The notes under the pieces were generated by a model. The model had not been told where the DNA came from. It saw nothing but the letters and a program-made list of their open reading frames with translations, and did not search any database. Of a stretch of 64,000 bases of DNA, positions 34,629-48,000 are shown piece by piece; position 1 is the first letter of the stretch, and each line of letters opens with the position of its first letter. Where the stretch lies: the NCBI GenBank assembly GCA_034687125.1, contig JAQGBZ010000032.1, positions 1 through 64,000 of the forward strand, read 5' to 3'. A program made the translations under genes and the position numbers. Source of the stretch: Neelides folsomi (Eukaryota; Arthropoda; Collembola; Neelipleona; Neelidae).

Positions 34629-37600
34629 TTGGTTCAAGCTGCATCTGTTTGTGTTATTTTCTCTCTACATGGTCGTGCCGTGATTTGGATCGGAACGGGA
34701 GTCAGTTTGAATGACTGTTATTCTCCAAATGCACTGTGGTACGATTCGAAGACGGAATTATTCCTTACAGGCCGGGTTCGGAACGAATTAAAGTTTAGTC
34801 GACCGCACGGGTCTCGGGGCGAGTTTGAGGGTGAGTATATGGGAAAGGAGTATGAAACGATTCGGAAATCTCAGGGTGGCCAGGTGGAGATATGGAAATG
34901 GGACGAGAAGATCCCTCCTCACATTTCACGGATTCGCCACGCGCTGTTCTCCGCTTTTCTTCATTTCCCTTCCTCCAGGAGAAGGGCCAAAGAGGAAGAA
35001 GGTCGGAGTGACTCGCACTCTCAACGTGACGAATTTCTATCCTTATTCGGACCATGTCTCTTCCCAAACCCATAAACGTCCACCTCCGAATATTTCACAT
35101 TTACTCCAAGACTCGTAATTTAACACTCACAATTTTCCCAACTAAATTGGAGAGTTGGAAGAACCATGTTAAATCATTTAGAGTAAAAAATGAAAAACTA
35201 CTTTCTAATTATATTATGTGCATTTATTACTTAAATTCCCACATTTTTCTAACTACTGTGCAACGAGTCACATAGTCCCCATTTGATAAAGGGCCTCTCA
35301 AATGACATTTGTACATTTTATGTACTTGCATATGTATAGAATGAGTTGAATAAATAATGATAATCGTAAAAAGTTCGCTGCGAGGTGCTCAGAATGCATA
35401 CATAAAATTAAGGAATCATCAACTCCACATTAGTCCATGGGTAAATGGATGTTGTAGAGTCACGAGAGTTGATGAGTCCTCTTTGTGTGGATTTGTATTT
35501 GAATTGAGGGATGCGAGAGTAATTGGGAGAATCAACTTTTGATTTCTTTATCCTCATAAAGTCCCGGATGAGACTTTTCCCCATTGAGGCACAAGGAGCA
35601 TTACTTAAGGACTAAAGGTTCCCATACTCATTCAAAACCTTCCTTCGACTCATCTTAAAAAGGAGGCAAAAAAGCAGAAGTCCTTCGAGGCAAACACATA
35701 TGTGTGGTGTGTGTGTGCGGTATGATTGAATCCAATGTTCAGAAAACTGGAAGTTCCTCTTGATGGGGATTTGAGGGAGAGGAAACGAGAAAGGGAAAAT
35801 TTCCATTCTGAAATATTTGAGGATTTGTTCCGGTAACCTGTTGGTCCCGAAGGAACCGGGTGGTCCATCTCAAATCCATGTGAGAAACCGAACCTGCTCC
35901 ATTCACTCCCATGTACTTTTGGTCGTCTCCGAAAAGAAGGCTTTTGTTGGCCCTTTCAAATCATCGCCCTTCTTTGTCAATGCGAACAAGAAGGCGGCCA
36001 CCTTGGAGTTCGACTTATCGAACACCCAAAACAGCGCACCCTTCACCTCCACCTCTTTTAAATAGTTGACCATTATAGTTTGTAATAGATAATCCTTTGA
36101 CTTCTTCCTCTTTCCACCTTTATCAATTTCCGGTCGCTCGATTGACTTTGCTCTTCCGCATATTTCCCGTTACCTCCTTCACACCCAAATTCCCATTAAA
36201 CGGAATACCTTTATACAAACCTTAATATTGCCTTATTCCAATTCTTTGTATTTTTAAGTGTCTAAAAGTCGGGTTAGGGAAACTTTATGAGCTCACTTCC
36301 GTAATTGAATGTGAATTTATCCCGGAGGAGGAAAAAGAGCAGCAGAGAGATCAGTTGCTTCATCTGAAGGGCGGTGAGGATCCTCGGAGAGGATTTAAGG
36401 GCGCGAAGGTGACATGAAGTGTCAATGGGCCTAATAAACGACTCGCCGCCAAGTACCGATAAAGAGAGAGGACGAGGGCATTATTCCTCCTTTGTTGAGA
36501 CTACGCCAGGAATTTTCATTGAGCGACTTGAGAGATAGAGGAATCCAAAAGGACACCACACACCTCGAATGGTCAAATTCCAATGGTCGAGAAAGGAGCT
36601 CAAAGCTCATACAGCGGATCGACACTTTTGTCCACCACACCATCATTACACAACTGTTTGTCATCGACTCGACTTTTAGAGCCGACGAAAGTCATAAATT
36701 ATCATCACAGAAGTGTCGAAATCAGAATGAACACATTCTTCTACATAAATGTTATCGAATATATTTTCGACCAATACTGGTAATGTTCGGTGTCTAATAA
36801 ATAATATTTATTTTTCATAATAATAAACATTGAATCTAAATAATTTAGTTAATAAACAACATTTTGAATTAGAGAAGTTCGTCAGGTTTGAAAAATATAT
36901 CAGTACCTCGTAGTAAAATTTCATACCCAACGAATAATTTCGGCCCCATATTTTTTTAATATAAGTAAATCGCTCAATTTTACTATGTATATAATAATGT
37001 GATAGGCAATGAAAAAACGTGCTTTCACGGTGGCACAAGGAAGATTAAATAAAAAGGCTGATAATGTTTTTTTAAACTGCAATTCATTGCCAAGATGTTA
37101 CCTATTTACTACTGATAGTTAAGGAGAAGAAATAGCAAAACCAACCCTTGTTGTTGTTCTCATCTCCCCTGACCTTTGACTCTCAGATGGTCATAAATGC
37201 CGAGTTTTATTGAAGCAATTAGGGAAGCTAAGGGAGCATAGGGAGCTTATTGTGAAGTCCTCTGGGAAAGAACCACCGGCCCTTTTGAGTTTTGCCCGAC
37301 GGTTTGGGTGAGGAGGTTTGCCGTCTCGATTGACGAAATGCCGTCGCTCCCGGCATCAATCCCTCACTGAAAAATTTGGGAAATCTTTCTCGCTCGAGCC
37401 AACTTTTCTTAAATCACTTTTCCATCTCAATTCTCTCATTGGCGGTATGAAGATTAGAAATTGAGATTCCTAATCCTTTCCTATTATTCTCAAGCAGGTT
37501 CTTTTCAGCAACTTATTCAGCATTTAGAAATGAATTTCTTTTGTGAATGACCAAGGTTCGGACAAAGGATTGGCCCCAATATTTACACGTTTAAAATACA

Positions 37601-40600
37601 ATGAAAGAAATTGAAAAGTAGGAGTTCATGGAAAAGTCGGTGTAAATAACACCACATTGTTCTTTGAATTGAACACGAAACCAAAAGTTTCTTATTTTAC
37701 TCTTCAAAATACGAACATGAAATCATCAGCATAACTCAAAACCTCACAATTACAATAGAATGGAAATTTCGAAATTGCATCTACATTTCCAAAAGTAACA
37801 GACGGTATTTTGATGATTTTAATATTTTTAGACAAGCGGCGTGAGGTGAAAGGGGAATTCTTGTTAAATTGAGAATAAATGAAGTCAAGAGGCGATGGAG
37901 TAAATGGGAACATATGGAATGTGAGAAGTGAATGATAATTCCCCAAAGGGAGGTGTCTTTAAAGAAAAGGGTTGTGAGATGATGAAGGAGGGCGATAAGG
38001 GCAGGGTGCTAATAACAGACCCACACGGCCTCCGCCGTCAGTCCGAAAGTGAGTAGGTAATAAGGATCTAGTTAAGTTCTTGGAGATCTTCCTCGTCGCG
38101 TCAGTTGTCTTATGCCCGCACTTATTCTCCAAAGGGAGTTGTTGTTAAAAGGCCCTTGTTAGCCGGTCGCTCATCATAACTCTTCAGATGATTGGACTCC
38201 TCATCTTCTCAACCGCACCAACTCACGGAATGGGCAATGAGGCAAACTGAAGGAAAGACAGAAGGATTATCGAACAGACGGTGGAGTTTGGGGCTTAAAC
38301 TCCTCAATCACCTGAAGAAGTTCAGAGGGACATAATTCGTGGTTCGAGAGAGAAAATCATTTTGTTTTGAGAAAAAGGGAAGTTGGAAGGGAAAATGAGG
38401 AGCTCGTTAGACTAAACAGCTCTGCCCCGTTCATCTCAATCTACTTTCATTGACCATTAAATAATTTCTAGTAGTTAAACATTTCTCAATTGCAAACCTC
38501 TTTTTTTGAAACTGATTGAATGAGATGAACCTCCTTGTTTTACTCCTAGGACTCCTTCATTCACATTCTGCATTCCTTAGGAAAATTCCCATATTGGCAT
38601 TATTCATAAGTTTGGCACAAATTGCGAAATTCCTTGCTTCCCATTATTTCCCATACTTACTTGAGTTGTAAAATACTTCCTCAATTGTTGGTCCATTCAA
38701 ACGGAATTCTTCTCTTGGTTCTTACCCAAATAATAAATAAAATAAACTTGAAATTGGTCTTGTAACGTTGCATAACATAAGTGAGGGCCTTGGGGTCTTT
38801 TACTCTATGTAGGAAGGATGTTCCGACTAATCTTTAAAATTAGTATGTATGCGGAATCTCTGAGATGTTCGAATTCACTTTGCTAATATATTGTTTGAGA
38901 ATTAATGAGCAGTTGCTGATTCATTTTGAGTTCTTATCAAAGTGATTGAATGTGAAACCCGAGTCAGCTTCCTTGACTGACAATTTCCTTCGGCCTTTCG
39001 GCACACTCGCCGTCATTACCATTTGATACCTTGAGGAGTTTTGTTCTTTATTTCATTCCGCTCTGACAACCTCCCTGACTCATCTCCCGATCTTATCAGC
39101 CCTCATTTCATCTCCCCGACATTTCCATGGACTCGGGCGGAATCGAATGACTGAGGGAAATGAATGAATTACCTGATCGTTGGATAATTTCCCGCTCTCT
39201 CTCAACCATTTCAATTAACTCGAAATTCCTCTTCATCAGCTAAGGGAATCTCTTACAAGACCTATTAGTCTCATCATTTGACAGAGATCTACTAATAAGC
39301 ATGAATCTACTAAATGTCTTGTCAAATGTCTTAAATGAAATTTGAATTGATTTTCTCAATCGTTAGTCTTTATGAATATATTTGTGATATCTAAAAGACT
39401 ATCACAGATTACAGGGAAAGTTGTTAAGAACAAGATATTAACTATATAATTATCTAACCACGTTACATACAGATACATACATTACATGTATTGGATAGCA
39501 GCGAAAAACAACAAAAATAACCCAATGATATTAAATAATTTACTTGTAAATGCCACATGGCTCGCTTGCACGATTTTTCAACTGGCGTCTCTGATCTGAC
39601 GCTAATTTATAAATAATACGGTTCCGGTGTTCCTAGACCAATGTTGTAAAACATCCCGAGAAATTGATGAAGTTTAATGGATTCTGGCCTAAGTACCTTC
39701 AATTATAAATTATATTGTTTTTTATTCAAATTAACCAACTTGAGGTTTGAATGAGAATGAATTGATTGACATTGTTTCTTGTTACGGTTCTTGTTAATGC
39801 GAGACAATGAGAATCTCTCGAGCGCATCTGTTGATTCCCGGGCCTGAGATAAACAACAGTTATTTATTTGCGCTGAAGGAGTATTAGATAAGTGAAGGTG
39901 TGGGTGCGAGGGTTGGAAGGAGCCCTTCAGTTTGGAGCCGTCAGACAGGCGCCTTGAAGAGTGGGAAGAACAACCCTTTCATTTTACAACTCACCCCTAC
40001 GATGTCTCCTAAATCCCAAAGTGAAGAACTTTGGTTGAACCTCTCGTTGTCTCACCCCCAAATCCCCGTTCGATGAAGATGAAGGTCCTCCAAAATGAAT
40101 CGACTCACCTCCAATAATTAATGGTGAATTATAGGGCCGGACCATTAATCCAGAGGGCATTTTGGCAATAACAATAACTCTGATTTGGAAAACCAAATGG
40201 AACCAATTAAAAGAGTCATTCGAATCTCGTCCAATTCTTGTTAAGATATCGAGTAATTGTGATTTGAGAGGGATGAAATACGTTCTTGGAGGGAATAACA
40301 GGTAGTTTCAATCAGAGACCTATTCCCCTAAGATCCTATCCATAAAGTGCCGACACGCTGACTGGTACTTTCTATGTGAAGTGAACGTCTGCTCTTCACT
40401 AACAAGGGAAGAAAAAGTTCACTGGCGAGTCACGCGGAAAGTCGGATTCAATTCAAATCCATTCCCCACTGATGGTAACAAGATCATAAGTAACCCTTCT
40501 TAACGAGAATGCTTGGAAAAAACTCTCTGATTTATTTCAACTACCTTCCACTTGCTCACAACAACAGATTTTTCTTTCTTAAAAGTCAATCCTTTGTAGT

Positions 40601-43600
40601 TTACAAGGAAGGGTCAATCCTAATTAATAAATGGAAAATTGGTTAGAAAAGTTCATCGATTCGAGTGCCTGCACTAATATTATAGTTTATAAAGTAGAAG
40701 TTAGAGAACTACGAATTTTAGTTTTACCACTATAATCAACCTACTTTAATTTTATAAAAATTTAAATATAACAAAATAGTATTTAAATATTAAATGGGCT
40801 TAAATATTTTTAATTTTAGTTACTCCTTTAATGATTTATTCATTTGGGAGTTGGGAGTCTCAGTTAGTTAAGTAATGAATATTTATATTGTGAGAACAAG
40901 GCAAAGCTGGGGCTCGCTTTGGAAAAGATGAGTCAAATGGGAAAGGACGACAAGGGTGTTATTGAAATAAGGGAGGATATTTCTCAGTTTCTCTGTCCGC
41001 AATTATGGAGGGGTTTGGATGAGCTGCCACATAGTAATTTTCTCTTCCTCATTTCCTCTCGAGTTCCAAAGTCAATTCAAAGCGTCGTTGAGAGAATCAC
41101 AGATGATTTTCCACAATGGTTCCAAATGAAATTAGGAGGGCAAATTGGGGAAGGAAATTGGTCTGGTTTACCTCTCAACAAATTATTAGGGATATGTGAA
41201 TGTGTGCGAGGGGTTCAACGTTGGAGGCCCGCGTTGAACCTTGTTAGCCAAACTGACATCATCATACTACAATTACCTCTCCTGATACTCATCAACTTTC
41301 CTCCATTACCCGTAATTTCCTACCCATATATATCCACCTCAGTTATTTCACGTAGGTTCAAACCGCTAGTTCCTTTATCACTTCCAAAGGAATTTATACA
41401 TTTTCTTGAGAAAATATTCTTCAAACACATAACTTATTGCAATAAATGTAAACAGGGGTCTGTAATTTACAAAATAAATACGACCTAATCTTTACAGCTT
41501 CAGACAATGGCTAATTACACAAATTTTATTCCCTGTGTGGAGATTATTAAAGAGGTAATCGCATAATCATTAAATGCACTAAACAATTTTGTTTAATGTT
41601 CAAAATGAAATGTTTAAAAGATAAAAAGGAGGCCATTGGGAAAAGTATGCAAGGGAAGTGGAAGGAAAAGAAGTTATCGCTGTGAACTAGTGCTCTTAAT
41701 GTCCACTTCAGAATATTATAATATAATATACGAAGGAGAAATTAGATTCCGTGTAATGTTAATAGTGAGAATGAGGAAAACGAGAGGGTTAATTGGAAAT
41801 TAGAACCCGGGCCTCGACGGCGGAAATGGGCGGATTAGAGTCAAACCGAACAGCCCACAATTTTATTTTCTCCCTTTGACGTGAGTTTGATGTTGTTTGA
41901 AGTCGTGGGCACTTGAGGAAATCAAAGTATAAAGAATTTAGGAGCCATAAAGGAGCCTACTTATCTCCCACCACAATCATAAAACATCCACTCCAACTTT
42001 TCTTTACTTTTCCTTCAGGAGTTGAGGAGAAGTTGAGGACGAGGACGGGCAGCAAAGGGATACATTATTGGTTAGCCTCCAGTGAACAATTTATTTCTTA
42101 TTTATTTCCACCTCACTCTTCCTATCTCCAATCTCGAAATTTTTCTCTTCTTGAGTAATCACTGGCTCCTCATTATTTATGGCACGATCGCATTACAACT
42201 TCTCTTCTTCATATTTCCCTCGCCATCACGTACTCAAAGAATTAATTACCTTTACATATTTATTTAAGAATACTATTTAATTACTAATTCCATACATAAT
42301 TCCTATATATTTTAAATGTAATACGAGTACCTATGATATTAAATCCTGTTTGATTTGTTATTAAAAAACTATTTAAAACTTGGTTTTTCTTAGTTTTATA
42401 GATAATTTCGGGAATTTCGTTTTCATATATTTTCTCAATATCATATTGTTAATTTTATATTATTTTGTCTGAACATTCAATGAAATTAAGATAATGTACT
42501 CTACATGATCACATATAAACATTATTAATTAAATATACCAAGTTAAATTCTCGATTGGGTAATTAAGCAAATAATGAGAAAAAATCTCCACTCAGGATCC
42601 TGTTTACATGTTTATTGAGGAATTTCGCTATAAATATTCGGTTGAATGAAGCGTAGGGGACGGAACAAGGATTTCCAATTAAGTTAATCGGAATGAGATG
42701 TGTGATATCAAAGCGAGATCTAAAGTGGATGGGAATCGTGCCTTGATTGAAACTTCGTGTCCGTCTATGACTCCACATAGGATCTGCGGGTATATGAGAA
42801 CTCTCCTGGAACTTCCTTTTAAAATGGGGAAGTTACGATCGCATAAATCATGAAAGGGATGGGAAGACTCATTTTCACATTAATTTTAATTTTCGGATCT
42901 TAATATGCACATTGTTAAGGGGCTATAAGCGGAGTAAATTACAAATTCTCCTTCGTCGGAAATCTCCGCTCTCATTCCTCCAATGGTGAACACATGGAGT
43001 GTCCGGGATTTCAAAAGATGGCTTCAGAAATAGTCGAGGATAAATCAAAGACCCTTGACATCAAATTAGTTGCTCCTTGCTTCTCATTTCACCCGACGGA
43101 GTCTTCGTCTTCCCCTTACTTATATAATAACTAGGATTTTAAGGAGAAATGTGAGTAAATGGCAATAAGGGATCATGCACACATAGCTCCTTAAAAGTTA
43201 TATATAACTTAAATATAGCTTGTCATTGCGTCGTTGGTTTTTGGGGTCCTTATTGGATCCAGAAGGTTTCAATTGCTCTTCACAAGACCTCACTGGAAGG
43301 GACCGAGTATTTGAAATTATGGTTGAGCTAATTTAACTTGACTTGCAACATCCATACGATAACAATGAAAATTTCTCGGGGACGTTCACAGTCCGATTCA
43401 GCCAATATCCGAATCTTATTTTAAGCCCAAGACATTTGAGAACAGCCGCGCGGTGCGGCGGAGGAGGAGAAACCGGACGTTTTTAGAAGAAGTCGTAAAA
43501 TGCCCGTAAATTTCCTTCAACCCTCCCTCGACGGGGCTGAGTTCGGAAGCCACAGAATAAATACACTTTAGATTCCATTCTACCAAACTCGAATCCATTA

Positions 43601-46600
43601 ACATTTCTTTAATGGCACTTAACTGGAGGAAAAACGGCGGATATTTTGTTTCTCAAATTGCTTAAATATTAAGGGAACCCAATTTGCTTCATTTTTTAAC
43701 TATGCAATTGAACGCTCAAATGAAACTGTGTACTCAGGCTCGCGTATGATACTTATAGGAATCTAACCTCCTCTCACACCAACCATCGTCGTAAATAAGT
43801 GCTAATGCAGACGTTGATGGTTGATCATTAAAATCTTCCAAATCATTGGATCAGGAAGCGCTTAAAGACCGTATTATAAATTCAATAATTTTAAAACTAT
43901 CAAATTTTTAGAAATATTTAAACAGGACAAATTTCGGCCTGATATTTTGACTATTTTGTAAATAATTGAATTACTTATGTTATTAACTTAATGTTAATGT
44001 TATTAGATACCTATATTAATTAGTTTGAACTGACAAATGTAAAGCCAAAATAAATTTGCCTACCTATGTATAATAATTTGATATTATGAATAAGATCCAT
44101 TAAAATAAATGAGTGCAAGGCAGTGTGGTAGCATTCCTAATGGTTTCTTTGGAATGTATTTTTTTCCTTCTTCCACTTTTAATTTCCCTTTCAAATGAGT
44201 TGTGTAAGGAGGTGACAAATAAGGAATAATTAGGACCGTGTTATTATTGCGAGAAAGATTCATGTGAATCAAGATATCATTATACGGTGTGCTAAAGGAA
44301 AGTTATAGAAAATGGCATTCCTTCCCTTTGGAATTCTTCCACCCTTTTGCCTTCACTGCCTTTTTCTCTTTTCTTCTTTGGAGAAGACTCTCCTGAGTTG
44401 ACAATGACACAGAGCCAATTATCTCTCCAGAGCAAATTACATTACCGACTCCGAACGTGCGAACAAAAATGAACCTATTTTTAGGGGAAAATTCTTCAAC
44501 TTTTCTTAGATCGTATTTATCTTGGTGGTAGTTCCAGTGGCGGAGTATATGGGGCTTATGGGAGTTTCGACTTCGTGAGTTTGTATTCTAATTTCTATGA
44601 TTATGGAACCATTAAGAAAAGACGCAAATGAGATTCGAAGCCATGCTCCTCGAATTACACTCAGATTCTCCCATATCGCCCTCGCACCCTCGTTATGAAC
44701 CAAAGGGGAGGAAAATGAATGACTTGTTTTACCAAGAGGTTAATCCTTATTTTACACACATCTTCAGAGCAGAACAAAATAAATGAGGTTGTAAATTTTA
44801 TCTCAGCTGTTGTGAATGCGTTGAAGAACTTTAAAACCTTACCTCATAACATGCCGTAATGAAAATTAATCCCAGTTAAATTAATTAAGTCGTTAAATTA
44901 TTTAAAATAAAATAAAACAAAAATTAATATTATTTATAAACAAATCAGCATTGAATCTTCTTATCGTACAAATAAAATCCTTCTTCAATTTGATGCTAAT
45001 ATACATATATTTCAAAGTTTCAAGGTTTTTTCCTTCCATGCAGTATTTTATGTATTATAGGTAGTATATGTAACTACAGATAATATGTATATGCTATAGT
45101 AAGTATATACCACTTTTGAACAATATTATTGTAAGCGAAAATCAATTTGCAAAAGCTCTGGACCAAATTATTTAATGAAGGAATCTTTGAAATGTTTTTA
45201 ATTTGTTAGTTAGGTTGATAAATGCCCAACTTTAGAGTTTTTTCTCCCTCATCGAATTCAATTTGGACTTGAAGTGAGGTGGCGTTGACAGAAGGGGAAA
45301 TTAAAAAGTGAGATCTTGGTTCCTTGTTGAGAGATGCGTGTCTTTTGGGGTCCTCATTACTCATTCGTCTAATCGTATTTGCTTAGGCCGCTGCCGCCGA
45401 CGCCGCTCTCGAGAGCTGACAAGTGAAGTCGGCTCTTCTCTTTCTCTCATCTCTAAACCTCCCTATACTCCATTTGTTGTCTGCATTTACTTGTACGGAG
45501 ATTCACTTTTCTATCAGCCCCTATTAATATCTGTCACGGATTATTAAGAACACAATTAGTCAGGACTTGAGAGCTCCGAAGAGGCGTCCCTTCAAATATC
45601 CTCTTTGTTCCTCATCCTATGGATTATGCATTCATCTCCCTTTTTTATTACAATTTCTTAAACCCATATGGAGCGACGGCTATATAAATAACACTAATGA
45701 TCAACTTATAAATTTCATCTTCAAAATATGTACATCCTAAAGATAATACACATTAATATAGTTTTATATAAGCAATTATTATCCATAAATATCATAAATA
45801 ACATTTAAGTCATTTAACTGTCAGCATGAGTCGAGTTTAATGACATCATTGTTTATTTGTATATTAGATTGTGACACTATTAATATTATTATACTTGACC
45901 AAATATGAAAAAGTCAAATCTTACAAATGCATGGAGTAAATATTGAAATGCATTAAAAAATGTTATGAATTGAAGTGGGGAACGGGGTGAGTAAAAATAC
46001 TTTGTTCCTCGCCCATGACGAAGGTTGTGGGTAAGCGGAAGAGTTATGGATCATTACGTTGCCGTAATGTTGAGACTACCCGGGCTGTCACACTCGAGGC
46101 GGGAACAGGATCCTCGTCACCCCTTCACTCTTCAAAATTTATTTTCATTTTATTCCTTCCTCCGACTGATACGGGTAATAAAGCAGAAGTGGGCCTTCTA
46201 TGTAAAACCCCCTTCGTCCTTCCTCTGCTGTAAAGAACAATTGAGTCTTTCATCCCTATCTTCTTTTATTGCATATTAACTCCTTAAATTATGTGAGAGA
46301 CCAGCACAGAGTCAAATGGATCATAATACAAGCTTCGAACAATACGTGAAAGAAAAGAATAACTATTTGCTGAGTGAATAAAAATACTTTGCTCTATTAA
46401 TTTCCTTGTTGAATTCATTAAAGATGAGCTTAAAATGTGTTAATGTGAATTGTTAACTTATTGCATAGTTATTACGTAATACAATATAAATGGTTAATTG
46501 TTACCTTTTATGAGTTTAATAAATTATTGATGTTTGACTTGAATTGATAAATTGATATAAAATATTTATTATATTTGTTATTTGAAAGAGATTATATTAA

Positions 46601-48000
46601 CGTTTATTTCCTTTCTCTCTCCCATTATAAATTGATGAGGATGAAGAACAAGTCAATAAAAGACTTTCTGAGGAATAAAAGAGAGCTTTCGAGCTCACAC
46701 AGTGAGTGAATTCGTAAAGGTGGAGGAAAAGCTTCGGATTGTTCATTAGGAGGAGTCGAGTTGTTGAAAGCCTTTTTATTCCTCTTCTTTTATAAATGAT
46801 GGGGCGGTGGAGAAAGGCCTGCTGAGTCTGACGAGACGATTAATTATGAAGACTCTCCATTGAGACTCCCAGTGAAAGGAAGTCGAGGAATGTGGGAAGA
46901 AATGGAAAAGACAAAACAAGCGATGACAAATTGGATTTGTCAGTCTCAGCCTCATTGGGCCTCCGGGTTCATAAAAATTTCCAGTCCTCTTCTTTTGCAT
47001 TATTTCTTCAGCTGGAATGACAAACCAAAGCCTTCCTATGTATAAGCTCATATCTCTATTATAATATGAATTATGAGCATTTTCAACCATTTTGTATAAA
47101 AAGGGTTAGCTCGTAGCACATGGGCCCAATTGAAAGAAAACATATAATAATAAATAATAATATTTTTACAGTTCGTATTGAGCCAAGATTGAAAGGGTGC
47201 ATTAAAATGTATGGTGTCGTGAGGGAGCTAATAAATGGATCATATTGAAAGAAAGCGAGAGCTGTTTGGAAAACCATTAAAAGCTCATTACAATCCCATA
47301 AATGTGGAGGAAGGAGGTGAAGGGATGAGTGATGGTGCGGATTTCCAAAACATGTGTCCCATCTTGTCTTGACCCTCTCTTGTGGTGGGGGCGGAGTTCC
47401 GTCAGCTAATATGAACATGACATCTGAAGAAGGGTGAACACGACGTGTTGTGTGTCGTCTCCTTTTTAATTCACCCTTTCAGCTCCAGTTCCCCCAACTG
47501 CAGCCCCCAAAATGGTTCATTGGATTATCTTGTTTGTTTGGACGGGAAGGGAACGTTTGGAAGGAACTTCTTTGTCAAAAGAGCTAAAAGAGGAGAGAAT
47601 CACCAAGGAGCGGATTATTCAATTTGAACTCTGCTGGAACTAGTGGATTAGGAGGAACCTTTAAAGGAAAAATGAATCACATAGGCATTTATTATATTTA
47701 ATATTTGGACCCATCATGGGGTTCATTTTTAATCTCCCTTTACTTAACCTGAACCCAAGGCCGGGTCTTAGAACGAACATGAGCTCCGCCAAAATATTAA
47801 ATAATTGCTATAAGCTCTTCCTTTGCTTTGATTGAAAACCAAGGATGTTCCTTTACATTACACTACAATACAGCTTTTAATAACAACCTATTTTTCATCG
47901 TTTAATTCTCTCTCCAGTTATTCCATTATAGTTGAACTCATTTTTTACATTATTTTGGAACACCTTTTGAAATTGAGAAGCTTCGTGGAGGTTCCAAGTA
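34629..48000. other. Gene desert, left half
   Basis: Many medium-length open frames occur because the DNA is richer in G+C, but often two or three frames on both strands are open together (for example 34795–35118), and none shows a recognisable domain. A GT microsatellite lies at 35701–35718. The longest frame is 40919–41488 (189 codons, plus strand, unrecognised). GC-rich patches occur near 38020, 43445, 45385. No RNA gene recognised. Confidence 0.45.

Noticed and set aside
34629-35075. 148-codon plus-strand frame with a strong internal donor-like word (gtgagtat at 34831)
   Set aside because: No ATG start, no recognisable domain, weak acceptor, and opposite-strand frames are open over the same DNA; most likely a GC-driven chance frame.
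36431-36797. Overlapping frames on both strands
   Set aside because: No recognisable protein content in any frame.
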